From an uncultured Bacilli bacterium (GTDB taxonomy: Bacteria; Bacillota_I; Bacilli_A; RF39; UBA660), in contig CAKOTD010000001.1 in assembly GCA_934120015.1 (NCBI GenBank), positions 65,989-129,988 of the forward strand: a stretch of 64,000 nt of DNA, read 5' to 3'. A program made the position numbers and the translations under genes. A model generated the notes under the pieces. It did not search any database, was not told the DNA's origin, and worked only from the letters and a program-made list of their open reading frames with translations. Positions 31,874 to 41,161 of the stretch are shown piece after piece (position 1 is the first letter of the stretch; each line of letters opens with the position of its first letter).

Positions 31874-32407
31874 TTATACTCTTTCAATTTCTGTCAAAGG
31901 TAATTCAACAACAGTTTCTTGTCCAAATAAGTCTAACATAATTTCAACTTTTTGATTAGCAACATCCATTGATTTAACCTTACCTATCATTGAAGCAAAT
32001 GGTCCACTAATAACCTTAACAGAATCATCAGTATTTAAATCATTGCCGACTTCAATCCTTGAAATTCCCATATTTCCAAGTATTTTATCAACCTCTGATG
32101 GAGTTAATGGAAAAGGTTTTGCACCCTTACCAGAGGAACCAATAAAGCCTGTTACACCCGGAGTATTACGAACAATAAACCAAGCTTCATCACTCATTAC
32201 CATTTCTACCAAAATATAACCTGGGAACATCTTTTTCATTTTTTCTTTAGTTTTTCCATCTTTAACTTCAATTTCCTTTTGTTCAGGAACAACTACTCTA
32301 AAAATATAATCTTCCATTCCCATAGAACTTGCACGCATTTCTAACTTTTCTTTTACCTTATTTTCATGTCCAGAATATGTATTAACAACATACCATTCTT
32401 TTTGCAT
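31874..32407 (-). CDS. nusG: Transcription termination/antitermination factor NusG
   Basis: Binds RNA polymerase and modulates pausing, 177 residues. The N-terminal NGN domain (EWYVVNTYSGHENKVKEKLE, FPGYILVEM, VRNTPGVTGFIG) is followed by a C-terminal KOW domain (DSVKVISGPFASMIGKV). The start overlaps the secE stop by one base (TAATG), the classic secE-nusG coupling. Confidence 0.97.
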   Translation of the reverse strand: MQKEWYVVNTYSGHENKVKEKLEMRASSMGMEDYIFRVVVPEQKEIEVKDGKTKEKMKKMFPGYILVEMVMSDEAWFIVRNTPGVTGFIGSSGKGAKPFPLTPSEVDKILGNMGISRIEVGNDLNTDDSVKVISGPFASMIGKVKSMDVANQKVEIMLDLFGQETVVELPLTEIERV

Positions 32408-32586
32408 TAGCCTATTAACACCTTAAGACCAGCTAATAATAAATCTGAAACTGTAAAAAATAAAGCAAAGAAAATTATAAAAGAAATTGTTGCAACTGAA
32501 TAAATAGTCATATCTTTTTTATTTGGCCATTTTACTTTTTTTAGTTCTTTCTTTTCATCAACTAAAAATGATCTGAATTTACTCAT
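32407..32586 (-). CDS. secE: Preprotein translocase subunit SecE
   Basis: Small essential component of the SecYEG channel, 59 residues. I set the start at 32586 (MSKFRSFLVDEKKELKKV) behind AGGTGG; the upstream in-frame GTG is inside that site. The amphipathic KKELKKVKWPNKKDM segment and one membrane helix (about 30-52) are the family signature. No rpmG gene was seen just upstream. Confidence 0.95.
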   Translation of the reverse strand: MSKFRSFLVDEKKELKKVKWPNKKDMTIYSVATISFIIFFALFFTVSDLLLAGLKVLIG

Positions 32587-32617
32587 TTTTTCCACCTACT
32601 TTTAATTATATGTATTT

Positions 32618-32645
32618 TTCCAAATAAAAAACACATTCGTGTTCT
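32618..32645 (-). terminator. Terminator-like hairpin at the start of the secE transcript
   Basis: Minus-strand AACAC-GAAT-GTGTT followed by TTTTATT. It starts right at the predicted secE transcription start, so it may be an attenuator or 5' stabilising stem; it could also end transcription from the upstream gene. Confidence 0.5.
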
Positions 32646-32650
32646 TTATT

Positions 32651-32680
32651 AATATATCATTTTTAATTATGCTTTGTCAA
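32651..32680 (-). promoter_or_regulatory. Promoter of secE-nusG
   Basis: Minus-strand TTGACA (32680-32675), 18-base spacer, TATATT (32656-32651). Confidence 0.75.
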
Positions 32681-32772
32681 TATCTTATTTTTATTATCCA
32701 CAGAATACATAGTTAAAATATCACTATCTTTCTCGGCTTCTTTATATTTTGATTATACTACTATCACTAAAT

Positions 32773-33657
32773 TCATCTTCTGTACATTTCAATCGTTTTC
32801 ATTAGTTTCTTTGCATCATCATTTTTGATAGTATCATTTGTAATATACATTTGCTTCTCTTCAGAAGTAAAAATGTTAGGAAATATCTGATATAATTTAC
32901 TAAATGTAATACTAATATTAAATTTCTTACTACTACAATATGTCATTAAGTCTTCATAATCCTTTATAAGGCATTTATAATTAGAGTTAGCAACATATAA
33001 ATTTTCAGAATTACTAACTAATAAGTCGTTTTCTTCTTCCATTAATATTGCTAATCTTTTAGAAAAAGTATCATAAAAAGACATAATTTGAGATTTAATT
33101 GATGGAAGCCCTATTATACTAGCCAAATCATTTTGGAATAAATACATTTCTATATCTGTGCATTGTACTGGCCAACATTTTGCATCAATATATTTTTGAG
33201 TATAACAATTCCAGATTGTATTAATCATTAATATAGAATACATATTACCGCAAGCTAGACTATTTTGTGAAACAACTTTATTTTCTATGTTAATTTGTCT
33301 TTTAGCAAATTTTTGAAGATAACTTTGAATTATAGCTCTAATTCTAATTTTATCATCAGAAATCATATATGAAAACTGAGTATCCAAAACATCATTTTTT
33401 CCAAACTCATTAGTAGGCTTAATTACATTATCTACTACCTCTAAATGATTGTTTTGATTGCAATAATCTAATATATAATCTGAATTATTATTTTCAAACG
33501 AACTATTTCTTACATATTTTTTATTGTGGTTGAAATAAGTAACAAAATCAATTATTTCTTCTAACGAAGTAAAAATTTCATAACCAAGCTTAATTTTCTC
33601 AGCTAGATATATTATAATTAATTCATCAATTGTTAAACTTTTTCTATTTTTTATCAT
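32773..33657 (-). CDS. Hypothetical protein, 294 aa
   Basis: Not recognised. I set the start at 33657 (MIKNRKSLTIDELIII) because AAAGGGGG precedes it with seven-base spacing. The protein is soluble and mixed alpha-rich, with no signal or membrane segment. The N-terminal part (TIDELIIIYLAEKIKLGYEI) could be a helical DNA- or protein-binding unit, and the C-terminal part is Asn- and Tyr-rich. It lies between secE-nusG and an ABC exporter and shares no obvious operon. No function is proposed. Confidence 0.6.
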   Translation of the reverse strand: MIKNRKSLTIDELIIIYLAEKIKLGYEIFTSLEEIIDFVTYFNHNKKYVRNSSFENNNSDYILDYCNQNNHLEVVDNVIKPTNEFGKNDVLDTQFSYMISDDKIRIRAIIQSYLQKFAKRQINIENKVVSQNSLACGNMYSILMINTIWNCYTQKYIDAKCWPVQCTDIEMYLFQNDLASIIGLPSIKSQIMSFYDTFSKRLAILMEEENDLLVSNSENLYVANSNYKCLIKDYEDLMTYCSSKKFNISITFSKLYQIFPNIFTSEEKQMYITNDTIKNDDAKKLMKTIEMYRR

Positions 33658-33722
33658 AAAAAAGCCCCCTTTGGTCAACTATAATATCACAAAACTTTAT
33701 AATTTACCACTATTTTTTAAAT

Positions 33723-33746
33723 AAAGCACTAATTTCTTAGTGCTTT
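33723..33746 (-). terminator. Terminator of the NatAB-like pair
   Basis: Minus-strand AAAGCACTAA-GAAA-TTAGTGCTTT then ATTT. The permease stop TAG is inside the stem. Confidence 0.75.
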
Positions 33747-35048
33747 AAACATTTTCCTCCATAATCCTTTAGATGAATAATTCAAAATTCCAACTTTATA
33801 AATTCTTAAACCATATTTAATTAGCAACCAATTAGTAAATACCATTATAATTAAAGATAAAACAATATCTATAACACTAATTTGTCCAAGCACCAAAAGT
33901 GATGGTGATAAGATTGCTGATATAAATGGTACATATGATAAAATTCTAATAAATAATGCTCCTTTAAAAACTCCAGCCATTGTTGCAAGGTAATAACCTA
34001 TCAAAGATATAATCATAATTGGTGTTTGAATCTGTTGAAAATCTTCTGTATTTGTTGTCATAGAAGCAAGCACACCTGCAAGAATTGAATATGCAACAAA
34101 GGTAATTAACATAAGTAGTAATGTTAAAGGAATGATATAAATTAATTTATCACCAATACCACTACTCATAATACCATTTATTATCTTGCCTATTTCACTT
34201 CCAACACCATTTACAATATTACTTCCGCCGATTATATTTCTAATTAAAAAGCCTATTATCCCAAATGTAATTAATAATGCCCCTTGAAAAATAACAAATA
34301 TATTTCCAGCAAAAACCTTTGCAAAGAAATGAGTCTTTGGTGATACATTGGAAATAATTATTTCCATTCCTCTAGTTGTCTTTTCATCATTAACCTCTGC
34401 CCCTATCATCTGAACAAGGAAAATTGTCAACATAAAAAATGGAAGAATTATTACAGGGAAAACAGTTGTCATAATCATTTGCATGCTCTCATCTTCTGTT
34501 TTTTGTGTTTCATTTAGTATTTCTCTTTCGATATCTATATTTTCATATATTTTGTTAATCTGCTCCACTGGAATATTGGATTCATAAATTGCTAAACTTA
34601 CCTTAGTATTATTAATTGCTGTTAAAAACTTTTGGTAATCTATTGTATCAATAAAACCTTCAGATATAATTTTAGCACTCATAACTTTATCATCATCTTT
34701 GTTTAAAACAACAACAATATTATCCTTATTTTCATCAATTAACTTTTTAGCTTCTTCCTCACTCTTATTATAACTTTCAATCACATAAGAACTTTCATCG
34801 GATTCAGCAATAGTTGAATCAAGATTTTCTAACTGACTTTTAAATATATCAAAACCAATTTCTGTATTATCAATTACATAAACATTTTGTTTTTTATTAA
34901 AATCACCACCAAAAAATGTAATAATACTATCTATATTGATAATACCAACAATAGCTATTGCAAGTATTATATTAACAATCATAAACCATTTTGTTTTGAT
35001 TTTTCTTTTTAGACTAACACCTATCAAGTAATTTAATTTACTACTCAT
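33729..35048 (-). CDS. ABC-2 type exporter permease (NatB-like)
   Basis: Membrane subunit of an ABC exporter, 439 residues. I set the start at 35048 (MSSKLNYLIGVSLKRK), with AGGTGA upstream; this overlaps the ATPase gene by eight bases. One membrane helix near the N-terminus is followed by an extracytoplasmic domain of about 150 residues and five or six C-terminal helices, with DEKTTRGMEIIISNVSP, typical of the NatB/YhaP branch. The pair may export ions or small toxic compounds; the substrate is unknown. Confidence 0.87.
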   Translation of the reverse strand: MSSKLNYLIGVSLKRKIKTKWFMIVNIILAIAIVGIINIDSIITFFGGDFNKKQNVYVIDNTEIGFDIFKSQLENLDSTIAESDESSYVIESYNKSEEEAKKLIDENKDNIVVVLNKDDDKVMSAKIISEGFIDTIDYQKFLTAINNTKVSLAIYESNIPVEQINKIYENIDIEREILNETQKTEDESMQMIMTTVFPVIILPFFMLTIFLVQMIGAEVNDEKTTRGMEIIISNVSPKTHFFAKVFAGNIFVIFQGALLITFGIIGFLIRNIIGGSNIVNGVGSEIGKIINGIMSSGIGDKLIYIIPLTLLLMLITFVAYSILAGVLASMTTNTEDFQQIQTPIMIISLIGYYLATMAGVFKGALFIRILSYVPFISAILSPSLLVLGQISVIDIVLSLIIMVFTNWLLIKYGLRIYKVGILNYSSKGLWRKMFKALRN

Positions 35049-35937
35049 ATTTTTCACCTACTTTTGCAATAAAAATTTCATTTAAAGATGGCTCTTCGAT
35101 AACAAATTTAGTAATATTTTTAAATTGACTAATAACAGAAAATACCTTTTCGGCAATACTTAAATCAGCTATTTTAATTTCATATTCATCAGACTTTTCT
35201 AAAACTGATATAACGCCTTCTATTTTTTGTATCTTATTAATATCGATATCACCTTTTACTAGAATATTCTTCTTACGATATTTTTCTTTTATATCTGCTA
35301 AATAACCAGATATAACTGTCTTACCTTTTAACATAATCAATAATTTCTTACAAAATAATTCTACATGTTCCATTCTATGTGATGAAAAAATAATCATACT
35401 TCCTTTATTTGAAAGTTCAATAATCACTTGTTTAAATAACTCTACATTAATAGGATCAAGACCTGAAAATGGTTCATCTAAAATAAGCAACTTTGGATCA
35501 TTTAAAATGGCTGTAATGAATTGAATCTTTTGCTGATTACCCTTAGATAACTCTTTAATTTTTTTATCTTTATATTCAGTAATATTAAATCTAATAAGAA
35601 GTTTATCTAATTTATCTAATATCTCATCATTACTCATTCCCTTTAATCTTCCATAAAATAAACACTGCTCTTTCACAGTCATTTTAGTAAGAAGACTTCT
35701 TTCTTCCGTCAAAAAACCTATTTTATCAGTAACACTATAATCTATTTTTTTGCCATCAAGAGTTATCTCACCTTCTGTTGCATCAATTAATCCCATAATC
35801 ATACGAAATGTAGTTGTTTTTCCTGCACCATTTACTCCAAGAAGTCCAAAAATCTCTCCCGGCTTTACTTCAAAAGATAAATTATCAACTGCAAGAAAAT
35901 CACCATAATATTTTGTAACATTTTTTACCTTTAGCAT
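35041..35937 (-). CDS. ABC exporter ATPase (NatA-like)
   Basis: ATP-binding subunit, 298 residues. The start is 35937 (MLKVKNVTKYYG), since GAGGAGG directly precedes it. It has Walker A GVNGAGKTT, signature LSKGNQQK, Walker B LLILDEPFSGLDP and switch His in SSHRMEH. A C-terminal extension of about 80 residues follows, as in NatA-type exporters. It is the upstream gene of the pair. Confidence 0.93.
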   Translation of the reverse strand: MLKVKNVTKYYGDFLAVDNLSFEVKPGEIFGLLGVNGAGKTTTFRMIMGLIDATEGEITLDGKKIDYSVTDKIGFLTEERSLLTKMTVKEQCLFYGRLKGMSNDEILDKLDKLLIRFNITEYKDKKIKELSKGNQQKIQFITAILNDPKLLILDEPFSGLDPINVELFKQVIIELSNKGSMIIFSSHRMEHVELFCKKLLIMLKGKTVISGYLADIKEKYRKKNILVKGDIDINKIQKIEGVISVLEKSDEYEIKIADLSIAEKVFSVISQFKNITKFVIEEPSLNEIFIAKVGEKYE

Positions 35938-35979
35938 ATATATCCTCCTCATACAACATTATACTATTTTTCTATTAAG

Positions 35980-36007
35980 AAAAAAAGATAATCATGACAA
36001 TTATCTT
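35980..36007 (-). terminator. Terminator of the heterodimeric ABC exporter
   Basis: Minus-strand AAGATAAT-TGTCATG-ATTATCTT followed by TTTTT, directly after the stop. Confidence 0.8.
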
Positions 36008-38317
36008 CTAAAGTTCAAACTGAGAATTATATAATTCTGCATAAAATCCATTTTTTTCAATTAATTGTTCATGATTACCTTGTTCAATAATATTACCATT
36101 TTTCATAACAAGTATTAAATCAGCATTTTTAATTGTAGATAATCTATGAGCAATAATAAATGAAGTTTTTCCCTCTGTTAATTTATCCATTGCTTTTTGG
36201 ACAAGCTCCTCAGTTCTAGTATCTACATTACTTGTTGCTTCATCAAGAATTAAAAATGGAGAGTCTTCAATCATACCCCTAGCAATAGTAAGTAATTGTC
36301 TTTGACCGGCAGAGATGTTATCATTATCAGATAAATATGAATTATAACCATTTGGAAGCGTCCTAATAAAATGGTCAAGTCCAACAACTTTACAAACTTC
36401 TTCTACTTTATCAAGCTCTATTCCATGACGATTATAAATAATATTTTCCTTAATAGTTCCATTAAAAAGCCATGTATCTTGAAGAACCATTGTAAATAAT
36501 GAATGTATATTTTCACGAGATAAATCCTTTGTTGAAATTCCATCAATTTTTATATCACCAGAATTTATTTCATAAAATTTCATAAGTAAATTTACAATTG
36601 TTGTTTTACCTGCTCCAGTAGGACCAACTATTGCTATTTTCTGACCAGCAAAAGCTTTAGCACTAAAATTATTTATAGTAGGCAACTCATTTCCATCATA
36701 TGTAAATGTTACATTCTCAAATTCAATATTTCCTTTAACTTTATTCTTATCCAAAACTTTTTTAATTTTCTTTTGACTCTTCATCTCTTCTTCATCCATA
36801 AATTCAAAAACTCTCTCACTTGCAGCAGCTGTAGATTGAAGTGATGTTAACCCCTGAGCAATTTGTGATAGTGGTGATATAAATAACCTGACATAGGTAA
36901 TGAATGCAACAATTACACCAAAACTTATTTTATTATTTATAACAAGCAATGCTCCAACTATACAAACAGCAACATAGCCAAAATTACCAATAAAATTCAT
37001 CATAGGCATCATTAATCCTGATAAAAACTGGCTTTTTCTATTTGCATCATAAACCCTATTATTATACTTATCAAACTCAGCATCTGATTCTTTTTTTCCA
37101 TTATATACTTTTACAACATTTAATCCTGAATATATTTCTTCAATATGACCATTTAGGTTCCCAAGTTCTTCTTGTTTGGCCGTAAAATACTTCTGAGACT
37201 TTCCTAAAATGCTTCCCATAAACATAAATCCAAATAAGCTTGAGAAAATAGCTGTTATTGCCATAATCCAATTTGTATAAAACATCATTATAATAGAACC
37301 AATAAATAAAGTAAAAGCACTTACCAAAGTTGAAAGAGAATTATTCATGGATTGAGCAATTAAATCAACATCATTAGTAACCCTTGAAAGCAAATCACCA
37401 GTTGCATGATTATCAAAATATTTAAGTGGTAGCCTATTGATTTTTTTTGATATACTCTCTCTTAAAAATTTTGCAAATTTATTAGACACATTAGTCATAA
37501 GTAATGATTCAATATAATTAAATAATGCACTACAGATATAAAGTGTAGCTAGAAATAATGCTAGTGATTTTATCTTATCTATATCCATAAATGGTTTCAG
37601 AACATTCTTTATATCATCAGGCATTTTATCAATTTTAGAATATAGTGCTTGTGAATCATTTTGAGAAGAGTTTTCACTCATTAACTTTATAAATTCTAAT
37701 TGATCATGTGATGATATATTCTTACCATCAATATTTAAATCACTAAAAATAATTGATGTAATACTTTCAGGATAATTTAAAGTGTTATCTTTAATACAAC
37801 TTAAAAATTGAAACTTATCATTTGTGGAAACTATAACCTCATCATACATTGTGCTAGGTAAAACATAATCAAGAATTTTATCAGATAAATTAGTCAATAG
37901 AATGAGTGAATTATTTTCTTTTATATCCTTTAAAACTTCATAAAAGGTTTCCTTCTCATCATTTGAAATATCATTATCATTTTCTATTTTAGAAATAGTA
38001 TTTTCACTCAAATCTATCTCTAAAATTGAAGGAATTAAAGTATTCATTCTTTCTTCAGATATACTTTCAGAAGTTTTTTCACTGAGTTTTTTCATATTTT
38101 CTTTGTTTACAACTAATCCCTCGGATATAGTATTAGTTAAATCAGATAGCTTATCTGGAGCAAATATTGATAAAATTGAGCCAAGAGAAGCAAGTATTAG
38201 TGAAATAAATATTAAAATTTTAAAACCACTTAGTTCTTTAAATAAACGAGCTATAGCTCCTTTGAAATCTTTTGCTTTTTCATTTCCTCTTCTAGGAGGT
38301 CTATTTCCATTATGCAT
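36008..38317 (-). CDS. Heterodimeric ABC exporter half, with large extracytoplasmic insert
   Basis: Fused membrane/ATPase half-transporter, 769 residues. The first membrane helix (about 33-54) is followed by an insert of roughly 170 residues (about 70-245) before helix 2, where most exporters have a short loop. The nucleotide-binding domain has Walker A GPTGAGKTT, a degenerate signature ISAGQ, catalytic Glu in ILDEATS and switch His in AHRLST. Its partner shows the complementary defects, so they form one asymmetric LmrCD/TM287-288-type pump. The substrate is unknown, probably drugs or lipids. Confidence 0.92.
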   Translation of the reverse strand: MHNGNRPPRRGNEKAKDFKGAIARLFKELSGFKILIFISLILASLGSILSIFAPDKLSDLTNTISEGLVVNKENMKKLSEKTSESISEERMNTLIPSILEIDLSENTISKIENDNDISNDEKETFYEVLKDIKENNSLILLTNLSDKILDYVLPSTMYDEVIVSTNDKFQFLSCIKDNTLNYPESITSIIFSDLNIDGKNISSHDQLEFIKLMSENSSQNDSQALYSKIDKMPDDIKNVLKPFMDIDKIKSLALFLATLYICSALFNYIESLLMTNVSNKFAKFLRESISKKINRLPLKYFDNHATGDLLSRVTNDVDLIAQSMNNSLSTLVSAFTLFIGSIIMMFYTNWIMAITAIFSSLFGFMFMGSILGKSQKYFTAKQEELGNLNGHIEEIYSGLNVVKVYNGKKESDAEFDKYNNRVYDANRKSQFLSGLMMPMMNFIGNFGYVAVCIVGALLVINNKISFGVIVAFITYVRLFISPLSQIAQGLTSLQSTAAASERVFEFMDEEEMKSQKKIKKVLDKNKVKGNIEFENVTFTYDGNELPTINNFSAKAFAGQKIAIVGPTGAGKTTIVNLLMKFYEINSGDIKIDGISTKDLSRENIHSLFTMVLQDTWLFNGTIKENIIYNRHGIELDKVEEVCKVVGLDHFIRTLPNGYNSYLSDNDNISAGQRQLLTIARGMIEDSPFLILDEATSNVDTRTEELVQKAMDKLTEGKTSFIIAHRLSTIKNADLILVMKNGNIIEQGNHEQLIEKNGFYAELYNSQFEL

Positions 38318-40070
38318 TTTCTAATTCCTCCTTTGATAATTGAGACAAAGCTATTTGTTTGTACACATCACATGTTTTTAACAACTCCTTATGAGTACCC
38401 ATACCAACACATTTTCCATTATCTAAAACTATTATTTTATCCGCATTCATGATAGTCCCAATTCTTTGGGCAACTATCAAGTTAGTAGCATCTTTTGTAT
38501 ATTTTTTTAATTCATGTCTTAAAACAGAATCTGTTTTATAATCAAGGGCCGAAAATGAATCATCAAATATGTATATTTCAGGATCCCTAGCAATTGCTCT
38601 AGCAATAGATAACCTCTGTTTTTGTCCTCCAGACACATTTGTTCCACCCTGAGCAATATGAGTATCATATTTATCATCCATAGCTTCCACAAAATCCTTT
38701 GCTTGAGCTACTTTAATAGCTTCTTTTATCTTGCTGCTATTTGGTTTCTTATTATATGTTTCACCAAATGAAACATTAGAATTAACCGTTCCATCAAACA
38801 TAACTGGTTTTTGAGAAACATATCCTATCTTGCTATATAGATATTCTAATTTATATTTCTTAACATCAATACCATCAATTAAAACTATACCATCAGTTGC
38901 ATCATAAAATCTAGGAACTAAATTAATAAGTGTTGACTTCCCGCTTCCTGTAGATCCAATAAATGCTACCGTTTCACCTTTGTTAGCTTTAAAAGAAATA
39001 TTTTCAAGTAAATATTCTTCGGCATCAGGATATTTAAAAGATACATTTTTAAATTCAACAGTTCCTATTTCTTTTGTTTTTCCGTCAAATGTGCCATCTT
39101 TAATATTTATGTCTTCATCAAGTACTTCATTTATACGACTGGCAGAAACACTAGCACGTGGTAACATCATAAATATCATAGCAAGCATTAAAAATGACAT
39201 TATTACTTGCATTGCATAAGAAGAAAATACAACCATATCACCAAAAATAGTTATTTTTTCCACCATAAGAGAATTCATTATTAAATAGGCTCCAATGAAA
39301 TAAATAAAAAGTGTTAAAAAATTCATAACCATATACATTACTGGTGACATTATAGCAAATGCCCTTTGATTAAATAATTGCTGATTAGTAAGTTTTGTAT
39401 TTACACTATCGAATTTATCTTCCTGATATTCTTCAGCATTAAAAGCTCTAATAACTCTTATTCCATTTAAACTCTCACGAGTTACATCGTTAAGTTTATC
39501 AGTTAATTTTTGAACAATTTTAAATTTTGGTATAACTATTATTGTTAAACAGATAATAACCGAAAGCAATATTACAACTGAAACAGCAGTTACTGCACTC
39601 CACTGCCAACTTTTATTAAGTATTTTAGTAATTGCCCATATAGCAGTTATTGGAGCTTTAATAAGTAGTTGAAAACCCATTCCAATTAGCATTTCAACCT
39701 GTGTAATATCATTGGTAGTTCTTGTAATTAAACTGCTAGTAGAAAATTTCTTTACTTCTGCCATAGATAAATTTTCTACCTTATCAAAAACTTTCTTTCT
39801 TGTTCTAAGTGAAAAACTTGAAGACATATAAGAAATAAAATAACCAACAAATACTGCCGAAATTAAGCTACATAAAGCACATATAAGCATATATATACCA
39901 TTTTCAATGATTGGTCCCATCTTCGTACCTTCGGTCTGTACTAAGACGGTTATTTTTGACATATAATCTGGCATTTTTAATTCAAGCCATACTTGAATAA
40001 ATATCAAGAATATACTAATTAATAAAAATAGCCATTCTTTTTTAGAAAAATTTCTTAATAACTTTAACAT
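38310..40070 (-). CDS. Heterodimeric ABC exporter half, degenerate ATP site
   Basis: Half-transporter of 586 residues with six predicted membrane helices (about 1-320) and an ATPase domain. Walker A GSTGSGKST and signature VSGGQ are intact. The catalytic Glu is Asp (IFDDSFSALD) and the switch His is Gln (VAQRIGT). These changes match the degenerate partner of heterodimeric ABC exporters. Its end overlaps the next gene by eight bases. It is the first gene of the two-gene unit and has its own promoter. Confidence 0.92.
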   Translation of the reverse strand: MLKLLRNFSKKEWLFLLISIFLIFIQVWLELKMPDYMSKITVLVQTEGTKMGPIIENGIYMLICALCSLISAVFVGYFISYMSSSFSLRTRKKVFDKVENLSMAEVKKFSTSSLITRTTNDITQVEMLIGMGFQLLIKAPITAIWAITKILNKSWQWSAVTAVSVVILLSVIICLTIIVIPKFKIVQKLTDKLNDVTRESLNGIRVIRAFNAEEYQEDKFDSVNTKLTNQQLFNQRAFAIMSPVMYMVMNFLTLFIYFIGAYLIMNSLMVEKITIFGDMVVFSSYAMQVIMSFLMLAMIFMMLPRASVSASRINEVLDEDINIKDGTFDGKTKEIGTVEFKNVSFKYPDAEEYLLENISFKANKGETVAFIGSTGSGKSTLINLVPRFYDATDGIVLIDGIDVKKYKLEYLYSKIGYVSQKPVMFDGTVNSNVSFGETYNKKPNSSKIKEAIKVAQAKDFVEAMDDKYDTHIAQGGTNVSGGQKQRLSIARAIARDPEIYIFDDSFSALDYKTDSVLRHELKKYTKDATNLIVAQRIGTIMNADKIIVLDNGKCVGMGTHKELLKTCDVYKQIALSQLSKEELENA

Positions 40071-40114
40071 ATATTCACCCTTTCAAATATTCATTTTAAA
40101 TATCATACTTATTA

Positions 40115-40143
40115 ATTTTATTATCTTAAAAATAAAATGTCAA
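40115..40143 (-). promoter_or_regulatory. Promoter of the ABC exporter pair
   Basis: Minus-strand TTGACA (40143-40138), 17-base spacer, TAAAAT (40120-40115). Confidence 0.7.
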
Positions 40144-40457
40144 TAAATTAAGTAAATAAACACAATATTACACATTTATGTATATGTATTTAATAATTAT
40201 ACTAACAGCTAATGAATTCTCACCTACATCTAATAATACTTGATTGTTATTTATAACATTACTTTTTATTATTTAAATTAAATATTATACTTTCATGCAT
40301 AACTTTACACTTTAATTATCTTATCTACATAGTATATCTTTTAATTTAATAAATTATCAAAGCAAAATATTTCTAGCTAAAATTTATTAATTCATCAATC
40401 ATATTTATAAGATTTAATCATAGTATTTAATGTACAGAAAGGAATGATTTAATATAT
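40144..40457. other. Non-coding region before spoVS
   Basis: About 310 bases of very AT-rich DNA between divergent units. I see no supported gene, RNA or repeat. A spoVS promoter should lie here, but no clear sigma-A, sigma-H or sigma-G match could be identified by eye. Confidence 0.5.
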
Positions 40458-40718
40458 ATGGAAACACTTAAAGTTTCGTCAAAGTCTAATCCAAATAGTG
40501 TTGCTGGAGCACTTGCAAATGTTTTTAGAGAAAAAGGAAGCGTAGAAATTCAAGCCATTGGAGCTGGTGCACTTAATCAAGCAATTAAAGCAATTGCCAT
40601 TGCAAGAGGATTTGTTGCACCAAGTGGTAAAAATTTAGTATGTATACCTGCATTTACTGATATAACTATAGATGGTGAAGAAAGAACTGCCATCAAATTA
40701 ATTGTAGAGGCTAAATAG
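40458..40718 (+). CDS. spoVS: Stage V sporulation protein S
   Basis: Small Alba-like protein of 86 residues, needed in Bacillus for proper septation and coat assembly during sporulation. It begins METLKVSSKSNPNSVAGALA and continues with IQAIGAGALNQAIKAIAIARG and FTDITIDGEERTAIKL, nearly identical to the known family throughout. The start is fixed by homology. The AGAAAGGA site is about 14 bases upstream, farther than usual, and a two-codon ORF (ATG ATT TAA) lies between. A terminator overlaps the stop. Confidence 0.97.
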   Translation: METLKVSSKSNPNSVAGALANVFREKGSVEIQAIGAGALNQAIKAIAIARGFVAPSGKNLVCIPAFTDITIDGEERTAIKLIVEAK

Positions 40719-40732
40719 TCTCTTTTTTTTTT
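40706..40732 (+). terminator. Terminator of spoVS
   Basis: AGAGGCT-AAAT-AGTCTCT, one G-T pair, followed by nine or more T. The TAG stop is within the stem. Confidence 0.85.
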
Positions 40733-40769
40733 AATAAATATGTGTTAGAATTATACTGGAGGAATTAAT

Positions 40770-41144
40770 ATGAACGAAAAAAATCAAAATAATGGAATTT
40801 ACTTTTTAATTGGAATTATTTTAACATCCGTTGGATTATTTTTACTAACTCAACAAACCGTAGTCACAATGAATTGGTATCACTGGGCATTTGGCTCATT
40901 TAAACTAGCATCTGGATTAATACTTGTACCATTTATAATTGGAGTTATTGTTATGTTTTTTAATCCAAAATCATTAATAGGCAAAATAGTAACAATCATT
41001 GGCATTGTTATTATAATTGCAACCATAATAATGAGTATTGATATTGCATTTAAACAAACATCATTATATAATTTTATTATTATGATAGGCATGATTGCTG
41101 CTGGATCAGGATTACTTCTTAGATGGTATTTTAAAAGGAAATAG
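40770..41144 (+). CDS. Small four-segment membrane protein
   Basis: Unrecognised 124-residue integral membrane protein, with hydrophobic segments at about 10-26, 45-62, 72-92 and 100-118. It has no catalytic motif and a basic C-terminal end (RWYFKRK). GGAGG precedes the start and a bidirectional terminator follows. Its position just after spoVS suggests but does not prove a sporulation link. Confidence 0.7.
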   Translation: MNEKNQNNGIYFLIGIILTSVGLFLLTQQTVVTMNWYHWAFGSFKLASGLILVPFIIGVIVMFFNPKSLIGKIVTIIGIVIIIATIIMSIDIAFKQTSLYNFIIMIGMIAAGSGLLLRWYFKRK

Positions 41145-41161
41145 ACTCTATTTCCTTTTAT
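41129..41161. terminator. Bidirectional terminator between convergent genes
   Basis: AAAAGGAAATAGA-CTC-TATTTCCTTTT, followed by T-rich sequence on both strands. The plus-strand stop TAG lies inside it. Confidence 0.85.
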
